From the NCBI GenBank assembly GCA_946803715.1, contig CAMPET010000396.1, positions 31,750-43,341 of the forward strand: a stretch of 11,592 nucleotides of DNA, given 5' to 3'. Below the pieces are notes generated by a model. The model was not told the origin of the DNA, searched no databases, and saw only the letters and a program-made list of their open reading frames with translations. The stretch's first letter is position 1; each line of letters starts with the position of its first letter. The translations under genes and the position numbers were made by a program. The stretch is from Beroe ovata. Its lineage: Eukaryota; Ctenophora; Nuda; Beroida; Beroidae. Below are positions 1 to 8,119 of the stretch, piece after piece.

Positions 1-31
<31 letters not shown>
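1..31. repeat. (CA)n microsatellite
   Basis: An uninterrupted CA dinucleotide run opens the window and probably continues upstream of it. It lies just beyond the stop codon of the minus-strand exon at 67-476, so it would fall in that gene's 3' flank or untranslated region. Confidence 0.97.
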
Positions 32-33
<2 letters not shown>

Positions 34-66
34 ATAATTAAAAAGCAAGCGTGTTCACAATATCCG

Positions 67-476
67 CTAGTTATAAACAGATGACAACTCATGGATGTTG
101 ATGAGCGTCTTCTTTTCCAGGCTGGCTCTTCTCGAAGAGGAAGAGGCGTTGGATTGCCGCCTGACAGCCACCACTTTAGTCGGTGTAATGCCCGGCTGTG
201 TGCTCCGGGCCGGTGTGGCAGCAACACTCTGTATTGTCTGATAGAGGAGAGCCTTGTCATACGACCCTCGCCGATCACCACCCCTCCTCTCCTCCTCCCC
301 CCTCCTCCTCCTCTCCTCATCTCCTCCCCTCCGTCCCGAGTCTCGGGACACCCGACGCCGAGCACACGGAGGCGGGGCGGCATCTCCCCTCAGAGGGGGG
401 AGGGAGGTGGCAGCAGGGGGCTCTGTACCACGTGACTGTGCTAGATAGCTCAGTATCTGGTCGTTAATAGCTTCCT
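67..476 (-). CDS. Probable terminal coding exon of an unidentified protein
   Basis: I do not recognise this protein. On the minus strand a strong splice acceptor (a pyrimidine tract CTGTCTCTCCC followed by TTAG, AG at 478-477) leads into an exon at 476 that stays open for 135 codons to a TAG stop at 67-69. The open frame does run upstream through the acceptor to about 669, but the only ATG there (592-594) precedes a hydrophobic stretch (VIVFAILLSWL) that lies in the putative intron. The exon begins with an acidic, helix-like segment (EEAINDQILSYLAQ), passes through a Pro-rich then Arg/Glu/Gly-rich low-complexity region encoded by the purine-rich strand of 281-332, and ends in a Ser/Arg-rich basic tail with two R-R-x-S sites (RRQS, RRAS) of the kind basophilic kinases phosphorylate. 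It lies on the same strand as the TSSK gene and about 380 nt downstream of it. The alternative is a chance open frame kept open by the low-complexity tract; the acceptor and the non-repetitive ends argue moderately against that. Confidence 0.38.
281..332. repeat. Polypyrimidine/polypurine CCT-rich tract
   Basis: The plus strand is all C/T from 281 to 318 and, after one A at 319, again to 332, built from CCT and CCTCCTC units. Tracts like this can adopt triplex (H-DNA) structures; that is general knowledge and is not shown here. The complementary purine strand encodes the Arg/Glu/Gly-rich part of the putative exon at 67-476. Confidence 0.85.
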
Positions 477-811
477 CTAAGGGAGAGACAGGGAGTTTCA
501 GGTGATAACCATAACAACAAGATAACCATGACAACAAAATAGCAAACACGATAACCTCCCCAAATTGGGGACCCCATTCCCCAATAGTCCTCATCTCACT
601 AACCCTGTTTAGAGGATCTCCGTGTTGTCCCCTTCTTCCCTCTCCTCTTCTCTCCCAGCTCCTGCTCACTGCCTCTCTTGATACTGACCGCGGTGTGCGG
701 GATTTTGCAGGATTGTGCCCGGAAATCGACTGCGGTGCTGTGTCGAGATGATTGCGGAGGTGCGGCGCTCACACTCCGCCCAGCTTGGGTTGCTGCGGGT
801 AACTCCGCCCC

Positions 812-925
812 GAGGTTAACAACCTGCAGGACAACGTCATATCATGTTGATTATGATAGGTTAACAACATGTTAATTTACATGTTAACACTAACAGCATG
901 TCATATCTTGTTAACGGCATGTGAT
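812..925. repeat. Degenerate GTTAAC/ACATGTTA repeat cluster
   Basis: GTTAAC recurs four times within about 110 nt, mixed with CATGTTAA, ACATGTTAAC and AGCATGT words, giving a degenerate array of short palindromic units. The TAA stop of the kinase gene (861-863) lies inside one of the GTTAAC units, so the last 20 or so codons of that reading frame are probably repeat-derived. Confidence 0.7.
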
Positions 926-2330
926 GCTGTACTAGCAAGTGGACAATGTGAGGATACATCTGTCTGCTGGGGGTAAAACTAGGGACAGATCCTGGACATA
1001 CCCTTGTTTTAGTACTCTCGGCAGCTGTTCTGGGAGGGATTGCGTATTTGAGGTTGATGGGCGCCACTTTACTACTGTTCCCTTTTCCCACACTCCTCTC
1101 AATTCCCCCTCTCTCCCCCCCATTGTTACCGGTCCTGTTCCCAATTCCCACAAACTCCCCCTGCACTGCTCCCCGTTTCCGGTTCGCCCATGTCTTGATC
1201 TGCCGGTATTTCCTCTTGACCCGCTCCGAGATTGTGCTGCTCGTCTTGTGTGAGCTGTGGTGCGCTATGAACTCCTCGGTTATGGTGAGCGGGCTCTGCG
1301 GGCTGAAGCCCGGACTGTGCCGCGGGGTGAAAACCCGCTGCACCGAGCTGCACTCTTCCGACGAATCTGCCGTCATCATCCGGAATGAACTCCTTGTTCT
1401 CAGTTTGATGCACGACGGGTGGACGGTCTCCGGCAGAGTTTTCAATACTTTCCGCAGAGCAGATTCGAGCCATTTCTTGAGTAGTAATTCTGCCACCAGG
1501 GGCCTTTCCATGGAGTTTATACTCAGGATGGACCGCACAAACCTCTCGCAGCTCACTGACACTTGTCGAGTCATGACAAGGGGCGATGATTTGATTTTGG
1601 CGAGGATGTTCTTGGGTTTTGTGTCGTTGAAAGGGAGTTTTCCATTGAGCATGGCATACAGTATAACCCCCACACTCCAGACATCCGTACACTTGCCATT
1701 GTACGAACTACCGGCTAGAATCTCGGGCGCTGCGTATGCATACGATCCGCAGAATGTGGTGAGCAGCCTGTTCTTGGGTTGCTGTGTTGCGAACCCAAAG
1801 TCCGTGACCATGATGCACTCATCTGGCCCGATGAGGAGGTTCTCGCACTTGAGATCCCGGTGAACCACGTCCAGATCGTGGATGTGGTCTAGAGCGCAGA
1901 GTAGCTGGCAAATCATCCTCCTGGCGGTGTCCTCCGTGAGGTATTTCCTAGAGTTTATGTAGTTTAGCAGGTCCCCGCCCATTGCAAGCCTGGTGACCAG
2001 GTAAATTCGGTGAGGTGTCTCGAAAAACTCTCTCATTTGGGAGATGAATGGGTGTTGGTGGATCGAGAGTCGTTTCAGAGCATCCACTTCCCGGGGCACA
2101 AACTTTCGGAGATAGTTCTTGGGGATCTTTGCTTTGGAGATGATTTTCACCGCGTACGGCACTTTGGTTCCCGTGCAAGTCGCATATTTTACAGTGGCGT
2201 AAGCACCGCTTCCCAAATCATGGGAAAATGTGTAACGTTTGGAGAAAGTTTCTTCACTGGTGGTGGGGTAGTCAAGTAAAACATGTTCAGTTGACAAGTG
2301 GCCGTCATTTGTGGGGCCACGTTCTATCAT
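861..2330 (-). CDS. Testis-specific serine/threonine kinase-like protein (TSSK family), intronless
   Basis: A single 489-codon frame encodes a complete protein kinase. Numbered from the ATG at 2330-2328: glycine loop LGSGAYATV 39-47, catalytic Lys62 (YAVK), helix-C Glu81, HRDLKCEN 157-164 with Asp159 and Asn164, DFG 177-179, activation-loop Thr192 in TTFCGSYAYAAPE, APE 201-203, DVWSVGVILY from 216, and the helix-I Arg276. All catalytic residues are present, so activity is expected. The TFCGS..YAAPE and HRDLKCENLL wording is typical of TSSK kinases, and several mammalian TSSK genes are also single-exon. The open frame extends 19 codons upstream of this ATG, but only from a GTG; an in-frame TAA follows further up with no ATG between, so 2330 is the best start. 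The roughly 200-residue tail (289-489) is long for the family, whose members I recall as about 270-370 aa. It carries three SP sites near 339-347, a basic patch at about 369-387 and a repeat-derived end. The family acts in spermiogenesis and phosphorylates Ser/Thr; testis expression here is inferred. Confidence 0.9.
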   Translation of the reverse strand: MIERGPTNDGHLSTEHVLLDYPTTSEETFSKRYTFSHDLGSGAYATVKYATCTGTKVPYAVKIISKAKIPKNYLRKFVPREVDALKRLSIHQHPFISQMREFFETPHRIYLVTRLAMGGDLLNYINSRKYLTEDTARRMICQLLCALDHIHDLDVVHRDLKCENLLIGPDECIMVTDFGFATQQPKNRLLTTFCGSYAYAAPEILAGSSYNGKCTDVWSVGVILYAMLNGKLPFNDTKPKNILAKIKSSPLVMTRQVSVSCERFVRSILSINSMERPLVAELLLKKWLESALRKVLKTLPETVHPSCIKLRTRSSFRMMTADSSEECSSVQRVFTPRHSPGFSPQSPLTITEEFIAHHSSHKTSSTISERVKRKYRQIKTWANRKRGAVQGEFVGIGNRTGNNGGERGGIERSVGKGNSSKVAPINLKYAIPPRTAAESTKTRVCPGSVPSFTPSRQMYPHIVHLLVQHHMPLTRYDMLLVLTCKLTCC

Positions 2331-2387
2331 ATCACGCTGGGCCGCATTGTCTTTGGCGTTGTTAGCATTTCGGTGTTCGAAAGTCAC

Positions 2388-2756
2388 TGTTGAAACTGCA
2401 GCCTGTTTGGCGAGAATCCCTGCTTAGAAATTATAGCCCCTCTTTGTTCACTATCAGTAGAGCCAGTGAAGTTTTGCAATTAACCACAGCCGAGAATGAG
2501 TTTTGAGACGTCAAACAAAATGGCAATAGGTTAAAACTAAATAGAACTAAGAACGTGCGCTCAGATCGCAGATACTTTTCAATTGAAAGCGTTGCTATAG
2601 AGATAGCTTTTAAATATAACGCACGTGCACAGGGATGCGCGGCGCACTGCAATGAATATTTGATTTTGAATTTGATGATTGGATCTTTTTTAATCTTATC
2701 GTTACATGATCATGATGCATTATGATTTACTTATACTTATAGTTATAGAATTAGAA
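2388..2756. other. Upstream region of the kinase gene, no other gene seen
   Basis: This is the 5' flank of the minus-strand kinase. On the minus strand an AT-rich TATATTTAAAA word lies at about 2610-2620, some 280 nt upstream of the ATG, and could serve as a TATA-like element. There is no proof of a promoter. The short open frames here have no recognisable protein character. Confidence 0.3.
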
Positions 2757-2776
2757 GCCACGCTCGCGGTGGCTGG

Positions 2777-2827
2777 TTGGGTCACGCCGCGCAACGTGGG
2801 AGCATTTTCCCGTGCTGCGTGACCCAA
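2777..2827. repeat. Inverted repeat with 11-bp arms
   Basis: TTGGGTCACGC at 2777-2787 is mirrored exactly by GCGTGACCCAA at 2817-2827, separated by a 29-nt loop. The same TTGGGTCACGCCGCGC word recurs near 2969, linking this hairpin to the GC-rich block that follows. It looks like part of a small non-autonomous foldback element, but no transposase or target-site duplication was identified. Confidence 0.75.
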
Positions 2828-2937
2828 TTAAATTTACTCCTTAAATTATATTAATAGAACTTATCTGCGATCTGTCCGATGCGATGTTATATTGTTATGT
2901 GCACATGTTGCGCGCCCTGTTCTACTCAGTGAACTGA

Positions 2938-3466
2938 AAAGTCGGAAACGCGCAGCGCGCGCGGAGTATTTGGGTCACGCCGCGCGCTTAATTGTCGGGC
3001 GATGCCAGACCGCTGATGCAGCGGCTGCGTCTGAGAAGCGGCTTGTGTCTGAGAATAAGTTTGCGCCGCGCGCGCGCGAAACGAAATTCTCGACAGGGTC
3101 TATCATCGATTGACAACGCGCGCAAGAAACAGTGGACAGATAACATCCGGCAATGCTGGCGGGATTTCATCCCTGGCAAGGCCCAATGGCGGGATCGGGA
3201 TGAAAATCGCGCGCACCGATGGTAGGGTGAAATCCTACAAGTGCGCGCCTTCATCGAAGGCCAGAATAAAAGCAAATCGCGCGCGAGGAAGAGAGGCCAG
3301 ATAAAGTACTTTATGCTTTCGCGCGTCAACATTGCACGAGTTGGCAACCTGTTCATTGTTGTCTCCTTATATGAATTTTTCATATTGGCTAGTCTTGCCG
3401 GATGTTATCTGTCCAGTGTTTCTTGCGCGCAAGAAACAGAGGACAGATAACATCCGGCAAGGCTAG
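2938..3466. repeat. GCGCGC-rich repeat block, candidate non-autonomous mobile element
   Basis: GCGCGC words occur repeatedly here within otherwise AT-rich flanks. A 36-nt unit at 3118-3153 (starting GCGCGCAAGAAACAG and ending ACATCCGGCAA) recurs at 3425-3460 with one mismatch, and again in inverted orientation within 3389-3430. Short internal hairpins such as GGGATTTCATCCC are also present. The mix of direct and inverted copies, base composition unlike the flanks and absence of a convincing protein suggest a MITE-like or foldback element. The ends are not defined and no target-site duplication is obvious. Open frames within it follow the repeat composition and are not called. Confidence 0.5.
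3389..3466. repeat. 78-bp near-perfect palindrome
   Basis: The left arm 3389-3427 and right arm 3428-3466 are reverse complements apart from about three positions, with no spacer; the centre is TTGCGCGCAA. Both outer ends read CTAG. A palindrome of this length would extrude as a cruciform or hairpin and could mark the end of, or a junction between, inverted copies of the unit also seen at 3118-3153. Confidence 0.93.
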
Positions 3467-4519
3467 TCTATTTATTATGTTTGACTATTGCAATTGAATA
3501 AGGACTGAGTTTTGTGAAGTCCTGAGTTTTGTGAAGTCTTGTAGTGATCAGTCTTAAGTGGATATTAGTGTTGATTCATGTCAAAATTATTCAATTCAAT
3601 TCAATAAATAGTGTTCATCAGTGGTTTGTATTGAGCAAAGTTAAACTCATTCCCTCCATGTTTGCAGGGGGTTGGAACCCTGCTCTGATCAAGAATATCT
3701 GATCAAGAATATTGGTAAATAGTGTACTAACAGACCATCACATACAGATTAAATATGTCCAAGTCGATACATGAGCAAATTGCAAATTATTATGAATATG
3801 TTGTTTGAAAAATCAATAAACTAAATTTGCTCCTTCATAGATATTGACATTATTACACTGAAGATTGACTTGATACCATGACTTGATACCGTGAAACATA
3901 ATGTTTGCCCATTGATGTTCATTGTTTGACTTCGATTCTACATTATAACATAATTATGTGAACGCATTTCATTTCCTCAAATTGGCACTGATGATAGGTT
4001 CTACACCTTGAAACATTATGTTTGCCCAATATCAGTCGTTGTTTGACTTCAATCTACATTATTACACAGAAATTTCATTTATTCTAATATTAACTGAAAC
4101 TGAAGCATTGATCTTCTTGCTCAATTATTTAATCAAACAGCAGGTTGATCCATATCCTTTTTGTGTTTCGTCACTTGGTCATGCTTTCATAAAATTGAAG
4201 ACACTCCTTTCCTGGTATGCACTTTTGCTATTGGACATGTGGGATAACTGTGAGGGTGTTTGTTTGTGTGATATCAATACTCTAGTGAATGAAAATATAA
4301 TACAAAATCCATTTCTGCTTCAGTTATCTACTGAATGCTTTCTATGCTGATAAGGATTCAAGTATAGTGCTTGGAATCACTGCAGAGAGTCTTACACCTG
4401 TGATAAAGAATAGCTCATATACCCTCTCTTTCATGATATGGTTATTGTGCAGAATTGCCTTCTGTTTGAATTTCTTATTCATCTTGTGTACTGTGAAGAT
4501 GCTAAATAATCTTTTTTAG
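3467..4519. other. AT-rich non-coding stretch with short tandem duplications
   Basis: No protein or RNA gene was recognised. The stretch holds tight tandem duplications: a 17-bp unit at 3505-3521 and 3522-3538, a 14-bp unit at 3686-3699 and 3700-3713, and a 13-bp unit at 3867-3879 and 3880-3892. A longer diverged direct repeat of about 60 bp (GAAACATAATGTTTGCCC..., ending near TCTACATTAT) spans 3893-3950 and recurs about 116 nt later at 4009-4065. A 110-codon open frame at 4018-4350 begins inside this repeat and has no recognisable character. Confidence 0.6.
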
Positions 4520-4581
4520 AGTAGGGTTGGGATGTGAGGTATGGAGAAATAGTGGTAAAGAAGAAACGATTCCTGTATCAA
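4520..4581 (+). CDS. Candidate small upstream exon of the PAM2-motif gene
   Basis: This is an inferred exon. A CTTTTTTAG acceptor precedes 4520 and a perfect GTAAGT donor follows 4581. Read with one leading base, the 62 nt give 20 sense codons (from VGLGCEVW to IPVS) plus one trailing base. That base joins the first two of the next proposed exon (4842-4885) to make a Lys codon, and from there the frame enters the first PAM2-like exon without a stop. The peptide itself is not recognisable. The phase agreement across three exons is the main support; transcript data would settle it. Confidence 0.35.
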
Positions 4582-4754
4582 GTAAGTTTTATGATGCTGA
4601 CAGTAAAACTGCAAACCATGAACCATCTCGTACTGAATTACACAATCCCCCTCTGGCAGTCTAATTTTGCTAAGACCAATCAGCCCCAAATTAGATTCAC
4701 TGTATCCAACTTAAATATTATATGCTGTGTACACAGCACACAAATGTCTCTCAA

Positions 4755-4797
4755 GCACACACTTACACACTTATACACACACACACACACTTACACA
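4755..4797. repeat. Imperfect CA-rich microsatellite
   Basis: CACA runs are interrupted by TTA and TATA, ending in ACTTACACA. It lies between the two proposed upstream exons of the PAM2-motif gene, so it is probably intronic. Confidence 0.85.
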
Positions 4798-4841
4798 TAT
4801 CCCAATCTCAGAGAGTCTACCCTGAGTCATGGTTGTTGCAG

Positions 4842-4885
4842 AACAACATGATTCACAGAGTGACAACTATTCCAATGTTCTAGAG
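4842..4885 (+). CDS. Candidate small exon joining into the PAM2-motif gene
   Basis: This is an inferred 44-nt exon. It is preceded by GGTTGTTGCAG and followed by a GTAACT donor. Two frames stop inside it; the third is open (QHDSQSDNYSNVLE after two leading bases) and ends in phase 0, which is the phase needed by the exon at 6073. Its Ser/Asn/Asp/Gln-rich content resembles the disordered sequence around PAM2 motifs. It is too short to identify by itself. Confidence 0.35.
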
Positions 4886-5030
4886 GTAACTTTTCTCTCC
4901 CATTAGTATAATTTCTATTCTAATATATTGACTTGGATTAACACAATAAATGTATCGTCTTGGATTAACACAGTAGGAGAGGAAGTCAAAAGTTGATGGG
5001 ATATTTATTTATGTGAATTTCTAATATTTT

Positions 5031-5870
5031 AAGCATGGATGTCGAGTGATGTTCAAGGATAGCCCCCTTCATTTTATTTAGAATCGATTCAGCTTCGAAA
5101 GAGATATAGCAGTCAATATTATGTCGTGAAAGTCGTACAAAATGATTTTTCGTCATTTTGTCCGTCACTGATTTAAAAGCACAACTGCGTGAACAGAAGA
5201 AACACAATCCCAAATTCTTGGCGTCATGATAGCCAAAAATTGGTTCACTGTTGCGAGACATGGAAAGATGTGTATCCGGCCTAATTTTGAGCGTAGATTA
5301 CGAATCTGGAGGAATTTCGGACCTATCTAATCGAGAAAACGGTCAAATATTATATCGTGAACCAGTTCAATCATAGTCTATTGTTTTGGGCTTGGATGCC
5401 GATTGATTCCTCAGGGAAGCGAGATAGCCCCGAAATAAAATCAGGAATCGATTGAGCGTCCAAAAATACGTAGAAATCAATGGCATTTTCGTGAAAATCG
5501 TGCAAATTAATTTTTTGTAATTTTGTCTGGATGAAATAGAGAAACACAATCCCAAACTCTTGGCGTCAGGACGGCCAAAAATTGGTTTACAGTTGCGAGA
5601 CATAGAAAGATGTGTATCCGGCATAATTTTGAGCGTAGATTGCAAATCTGAAGGAATTTTGGAGCTATCTCAGTGGCATTTTCGTGAAAGTCGTGCAAAA
5701 ATAATTTTCCGTCATTTTGTCTATCAACTGGGTGAAATGGAGTTACAAAATTCCAATCTCTTGGGATCTGAGTGGCCAAAAATTGGTTTACTGTTGTTAG
5801 ACATGGAATGATGTGTAGCGTAGATTCCGAATCTGAAGGAATTTTGGAGCTATCTCATCGAGAAAACGGT
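5031..5870 (+). repeat. Tandem array of a ~345-bp repeat, about 2.5 units (segment A)
   Basis: Successive units share words such as AAACACAATCCCAAA, CCAAAAATTGGTTTAC, GCGAGACATGGAAAGATG, TGTGTATCCGGC, TTTTGAGCGTAGATT and GAGCTATCTCATCGAGAAAA. AAACACAATCC occurs at 5200 and 5542, a 342-bp period; a third, internally shortened unit follows with its equivalent near 5743. A weak further echo (CTCGAGAAATATGGTCAAAT) lies just beyond, at about 5918. The array is in the same orientation as the one at 8908-9584 in UPF1. The short open frames across it show no recognisable protein. Confidence 0.9.
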
Positions 5871-6072
5871 GGTATGTTAGACCGTAGGTGCGTATTTCCC
5901 AAATTTCACTCGGCTTCTCCTCGAGAAATATGGTCAAATACAATGATGTAACAATATATTATCATACACTTTCTCGTTAAGTACCTTTATATTATGTGAT
6001 ATCTATTTCATTCGATTGAGTTCATTGGTATGCTTCAATTTGGAGATATATTTTGTAATACGACTTTTCCAG

Positions 6073-6234
6073 ACCTCACGTTTGCGACCAGAAGTCGAGC
6101 CATTCGTTCCAAAGGCTCAGAATGGGCAAGCAGCATTCTACATGATGGCTGGTAATGGGGGTTTTTCTCTCGATGCCCCAGAATTCATCCCAAATGTGTA
6201 CAATGGAGAAGTTTACACGTGGATGCCGAATCAG
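6073..6234 (+). CDS. Exon with two PAM2-like motifs (poly(A)-binding protein interaction), copy 1
   Basis: The exon follows an ACTTTTCCAG acceptor and ends at a GTAAAA donor; it is 54 codons in phase 0 at both ends. It holds two motifs matching the PAM2 pattern (L-x-x-x-A/V-x-x-F-x-P) that binds the MLLE domain of cytoplasmic poly(A)-binding protein: LRPEVEPFVP at exon residues 4-13 and FSLDAPEFIP at 31-40. The second resembles the PAM2 of PAIP1 (APEF-P core), with Phe in place of the usual Leu. The first resembles the N-terminal motif I recall for SECISBP2-like proteins (EVEPFVP). The gene is therefore probably a PABP-interacting regulator of translation or mRNA stability; PAIP1-like and SBP2-like are both possible and I cannot choose. 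It splices in phase to the exon at 6506. The upstream frame from 6016 starts on a non-ATG codon and is intron. Confidence 0.72.
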
Positions 6235-6505
6235 GTAAAACTTTACACAACAACAATTTCTTCAGACTTCATATCCCGTTATTTATGGAGAACGGTGCTA
6301 TTGGAGGGGGGGGTGTCATTTCTCTACTTATCTCAAACTCTCAATGCTCATTCCTTGTTCTTGATGATCGACATGGAGATTGACCACTGAAAATGTTGAA
6401 AAATTGAGATGTGACTCCTCCCTAACAATACTGTTCTCTTATGTAGTTATGACAACACACGCTGTTGTAACCATGACAACAGTGAGTGACGGAGTTTCAT
6501 TTCAG

Positions 6506-6775
6506 TACATCATGACACCCACGTCAAACCACCCTCGGTTCTCTATCCCGCGTTTCCGAGACAAGTACATGAGACAGCACAGAAACAGGCAAAGCAACAC
6601 TAACAGCAACAACAACAACAACGGTCGTCACAGCAACATGCAAAGCAACATCCACCAGGGAAATCACCAGAGCAACCATCATCATAGCGGTAGTCATGGT
6701 AACTACAATCGTTATGAGAATGGTGATAGGGAGAACGGTCATCAGCACTCCCCACCCCAGAGAACTTACAGCAAG
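6506..6775 (+). CDS. Asn/His-rich exon of the PAM2-motif gene, copy 1
   Basis: The exon follows a TTTCATTTCAG acceptor and ends before a GTGATT donor; it is 90 codons, phase 0 at both ends, separated from the PAM2 exon by a 271-nt intron. It starts with a basic segment (RFSIPRFRDKYMRQHRNRQ) and continues as a low-complexity Asn/Ser/His/Gln-rich stretch containing NNNNN and HHH, typical of disordered RNA-regulatory proteins. The open frame runs on 14 codons past the donor to TAG, so a terminal exon is an alternative; an AATAAA word lies about 200 nt beyond. The apparent open frame upstream of the acceptor begins on TTG and is intron. No folded domain is visible. Confidence 0.65.
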
Positions 6776-7172
6776 GTGATTTGCGTTGTTTGTGAATGCT
6801 TGATTACAAGATAGAGTTATTTAGATCTCAACCATATCTTGTGCACTTTCCTGTTCTTCCGTATGCGTATGAATTCTATCCAGATTCCCCGAGCTGAATT
6901 TCCGAGATTTGTTTACTTGAAATTCCTCATATCAGATAGAACAGAGGGAAAATAAGTCGCGAAATGAAGAAACAGCTATCCAGAACAACACTTCCTTACT
7001 CAAGTCAATAAAGATTGAAAAAAAGAAGAATAAAGGTTTTCATGACTTCCACTATACGATTTCCAATATTTAGATGAAAATAATTGTCGGGGCTAGTAAT
7101 AATTAATTTAATTCTTGTTCATTCTAGTTTTCGTTAGAGACTAGGATAACTCTGGCAAAAAATGCATGGCGG

Positions 7173-7186
7173 GTGACCATGGCAAC
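7173..7186. promoter_or_regulatory. X-box-like palindrome GTGACCATGGCAAC, copy 1
   Basis: The site fits the RFX consensus GTNRCC-N(0-3)-RGYAAC exactly with a 2-nt spacer. It is also present at 8106-8119 and 11230-11243. It lies downstream of the Asn/His-rich exon, so a role in transcription is uncertain; such palindromes can also be repeat remnants. Confidence 0.35.
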
Positions 7187-7237
7187 TATAATGAGTCATT
7201 TCTCCTGTCTACTGTTATTGCAATAATTCTTGCGGGA

Positions 7238-7238
7238 N
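7238..7238. other. Single-N junction between segments A and B
   Basis: One undetermined base separates segment A, which ends in mid-repeat at a point equivalent to 11294, from sequence that jumps back to the equivalent of 6317. Flanking continuity is broken exactly here, so it is best read as a scaffold join and not as a miscalled base. Confidence 0.88.
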
Positions 7239-7406
7239 CATTTCTCTACTCATCTCAAACTCTCAAAGCTCATTCCTGAAAAACCTTGTTCTTGATGATC
7301 AATCTCTTCGACATGGAGATTGACCACTGAAAATGTTGAAAAATTGAGATGTGACTCCTCCCAAACAATACCGTTCTCTTATGCAGTTATGACAACACTC
7401 GCTGTT

Positions 7407-7420
7407 GTAACCATGGCAAC
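7407..7420. promoter_or_regulatory. X-box-like site GTAACCATGGCAAC
   Basis: A second exact match to the RFX X-box pattern occurs in the intron of copy 2. In copies 1 and 3 one substitution (ATGGC to ATGAC) breaks the match, so this site is polymorphic between copies. Function is unproven. Confidence 0.25.
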
Positions 7421-7445
7421 AGTGAGTGACGGAGTTTCATTTCAG

Positions 7446-7715
7446 TACATCATGACACCCACGTCAAACCACCCTCGGTTCTCTATCCCGCGTTTCCGAG
7501 ACAAGTACATGAGACAGCACAGAAACAGGCAAAGCAACACTAACAGCAACAACAACAACAACGGTCGTCACAGCAACATGCAAAGCAACATCCACCAGGG
7601 AAATCACCAGAGCAACCATCATCATAACGGTAGTCATGGTAACTACAATCGTTATGAGAATGGTGATAGGGAGAACGGTCATCAGCACACCCCACCCCAG
7701 AGAACTTACAGCAAG
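7446..7715 (+). CDS. Asn/His-rich exon of the PAM2-motif gene, copy 2
   Basis: This is the same 90-codon exon as 6506-6775 with identical splice sites. Two substitutions are visible, at 7627 (Ser to Asn after HHH) and 7689 (Ser to Thr before PP). Both change the amino acid and leave the frame open. The preceding PAM2 exon is missing because segment B begins inside the intron at the N at 7238. It is most likely the other allele of the same exon and not a separate gene. Confidence 0.6.
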
Positions 7716-8105
7716 GTGATTTGTGTTGTTTGTGAATGCTTGATTACAAGATAGAATTATTTAGATCCCAACCATATCTTGAGTACTTCCGTATGAATTC
7801 TATCCAGATTCCCCTACATTTCCGAGCTAAATTTCCGAGATTTGTTTACTTGAAATTCCTCATATCAGATAGAACAGAGGGAAAATAAGTCGCGAAATGA
7901 AGAAACAGCTATCCAGAACAACACTTCCTTACTCAAGTCAATAAAGATTGAAAAGAAGAAGAATAAAGGTTTTCATGACTTCCACTATACGATTTCCAAT
8001 ATTTTGATGAAAATAATTGTCGGGGCTAGTAATAGTTAATTTAATTCTTGTTCATTCTAGTTTTCGTTAGAGACTAGGATAACTGTAGCAAAAAATACAT
8101 GGCGG

Positions 8106-8119
8106 GTGACCATGGCAAC
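8106..8119. promoter_or_regulatory. X-box-like palindrome GTGACCATGGCAAC, copy 2
   Basis: The same RFX-type match as at 7173-7186 is retained unchanged in the diverged segment B. Confidence 0.35.

Larger units (their letters stand above)
5912..7237 (+). repeat. Large duplicated segment, copy 1 (end of segment A)
   Basis: This 1326-nt stretch matches 9969-11294 at a constant offset of 4057, and I found no difference at the places compared, including an eight-G run and a seven-A run. It stops at the N at 7238, whereas the other copy continues. It contains both PAM2-gene exons. The identity suggests the same genomic sequence represented twice. Confidence 0.93.

Noticed and set aside
1048-1863. 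A 271-codon plus-strand open frame opposite the kinase gene
   Set aside because: It is the antisense shadow of the conserved TSSK coding region, uses kinase codons in reverse and shows no independent protein features.
2892-3450. Several overlapping Arg/Ala-rich open frames in the GCGCGC block
   Set aside because: They follow from GC-rich repeat composition (CGC and GCG codons), overlap on both strands and share no conserved motif.
4018-4350. A 110-codon open frame rich in Leu, Ile and Phe
   Set aside because: It starts inside a degenerate 116-nt-offset repeat in AT-rich DNA, has no recognisable motif, and its hydrophobicity is what AT-rich sequence gives by chance.
6524-6748. Val/Thr/Met-rich minus-strand open frame opposite the Asn/His-rich exon, also in the two other copies
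   Set aside because: Its composition simply reflects the reverse complement of AAC, CAC and CAT repeats, and the plus strand has proper splice sites.
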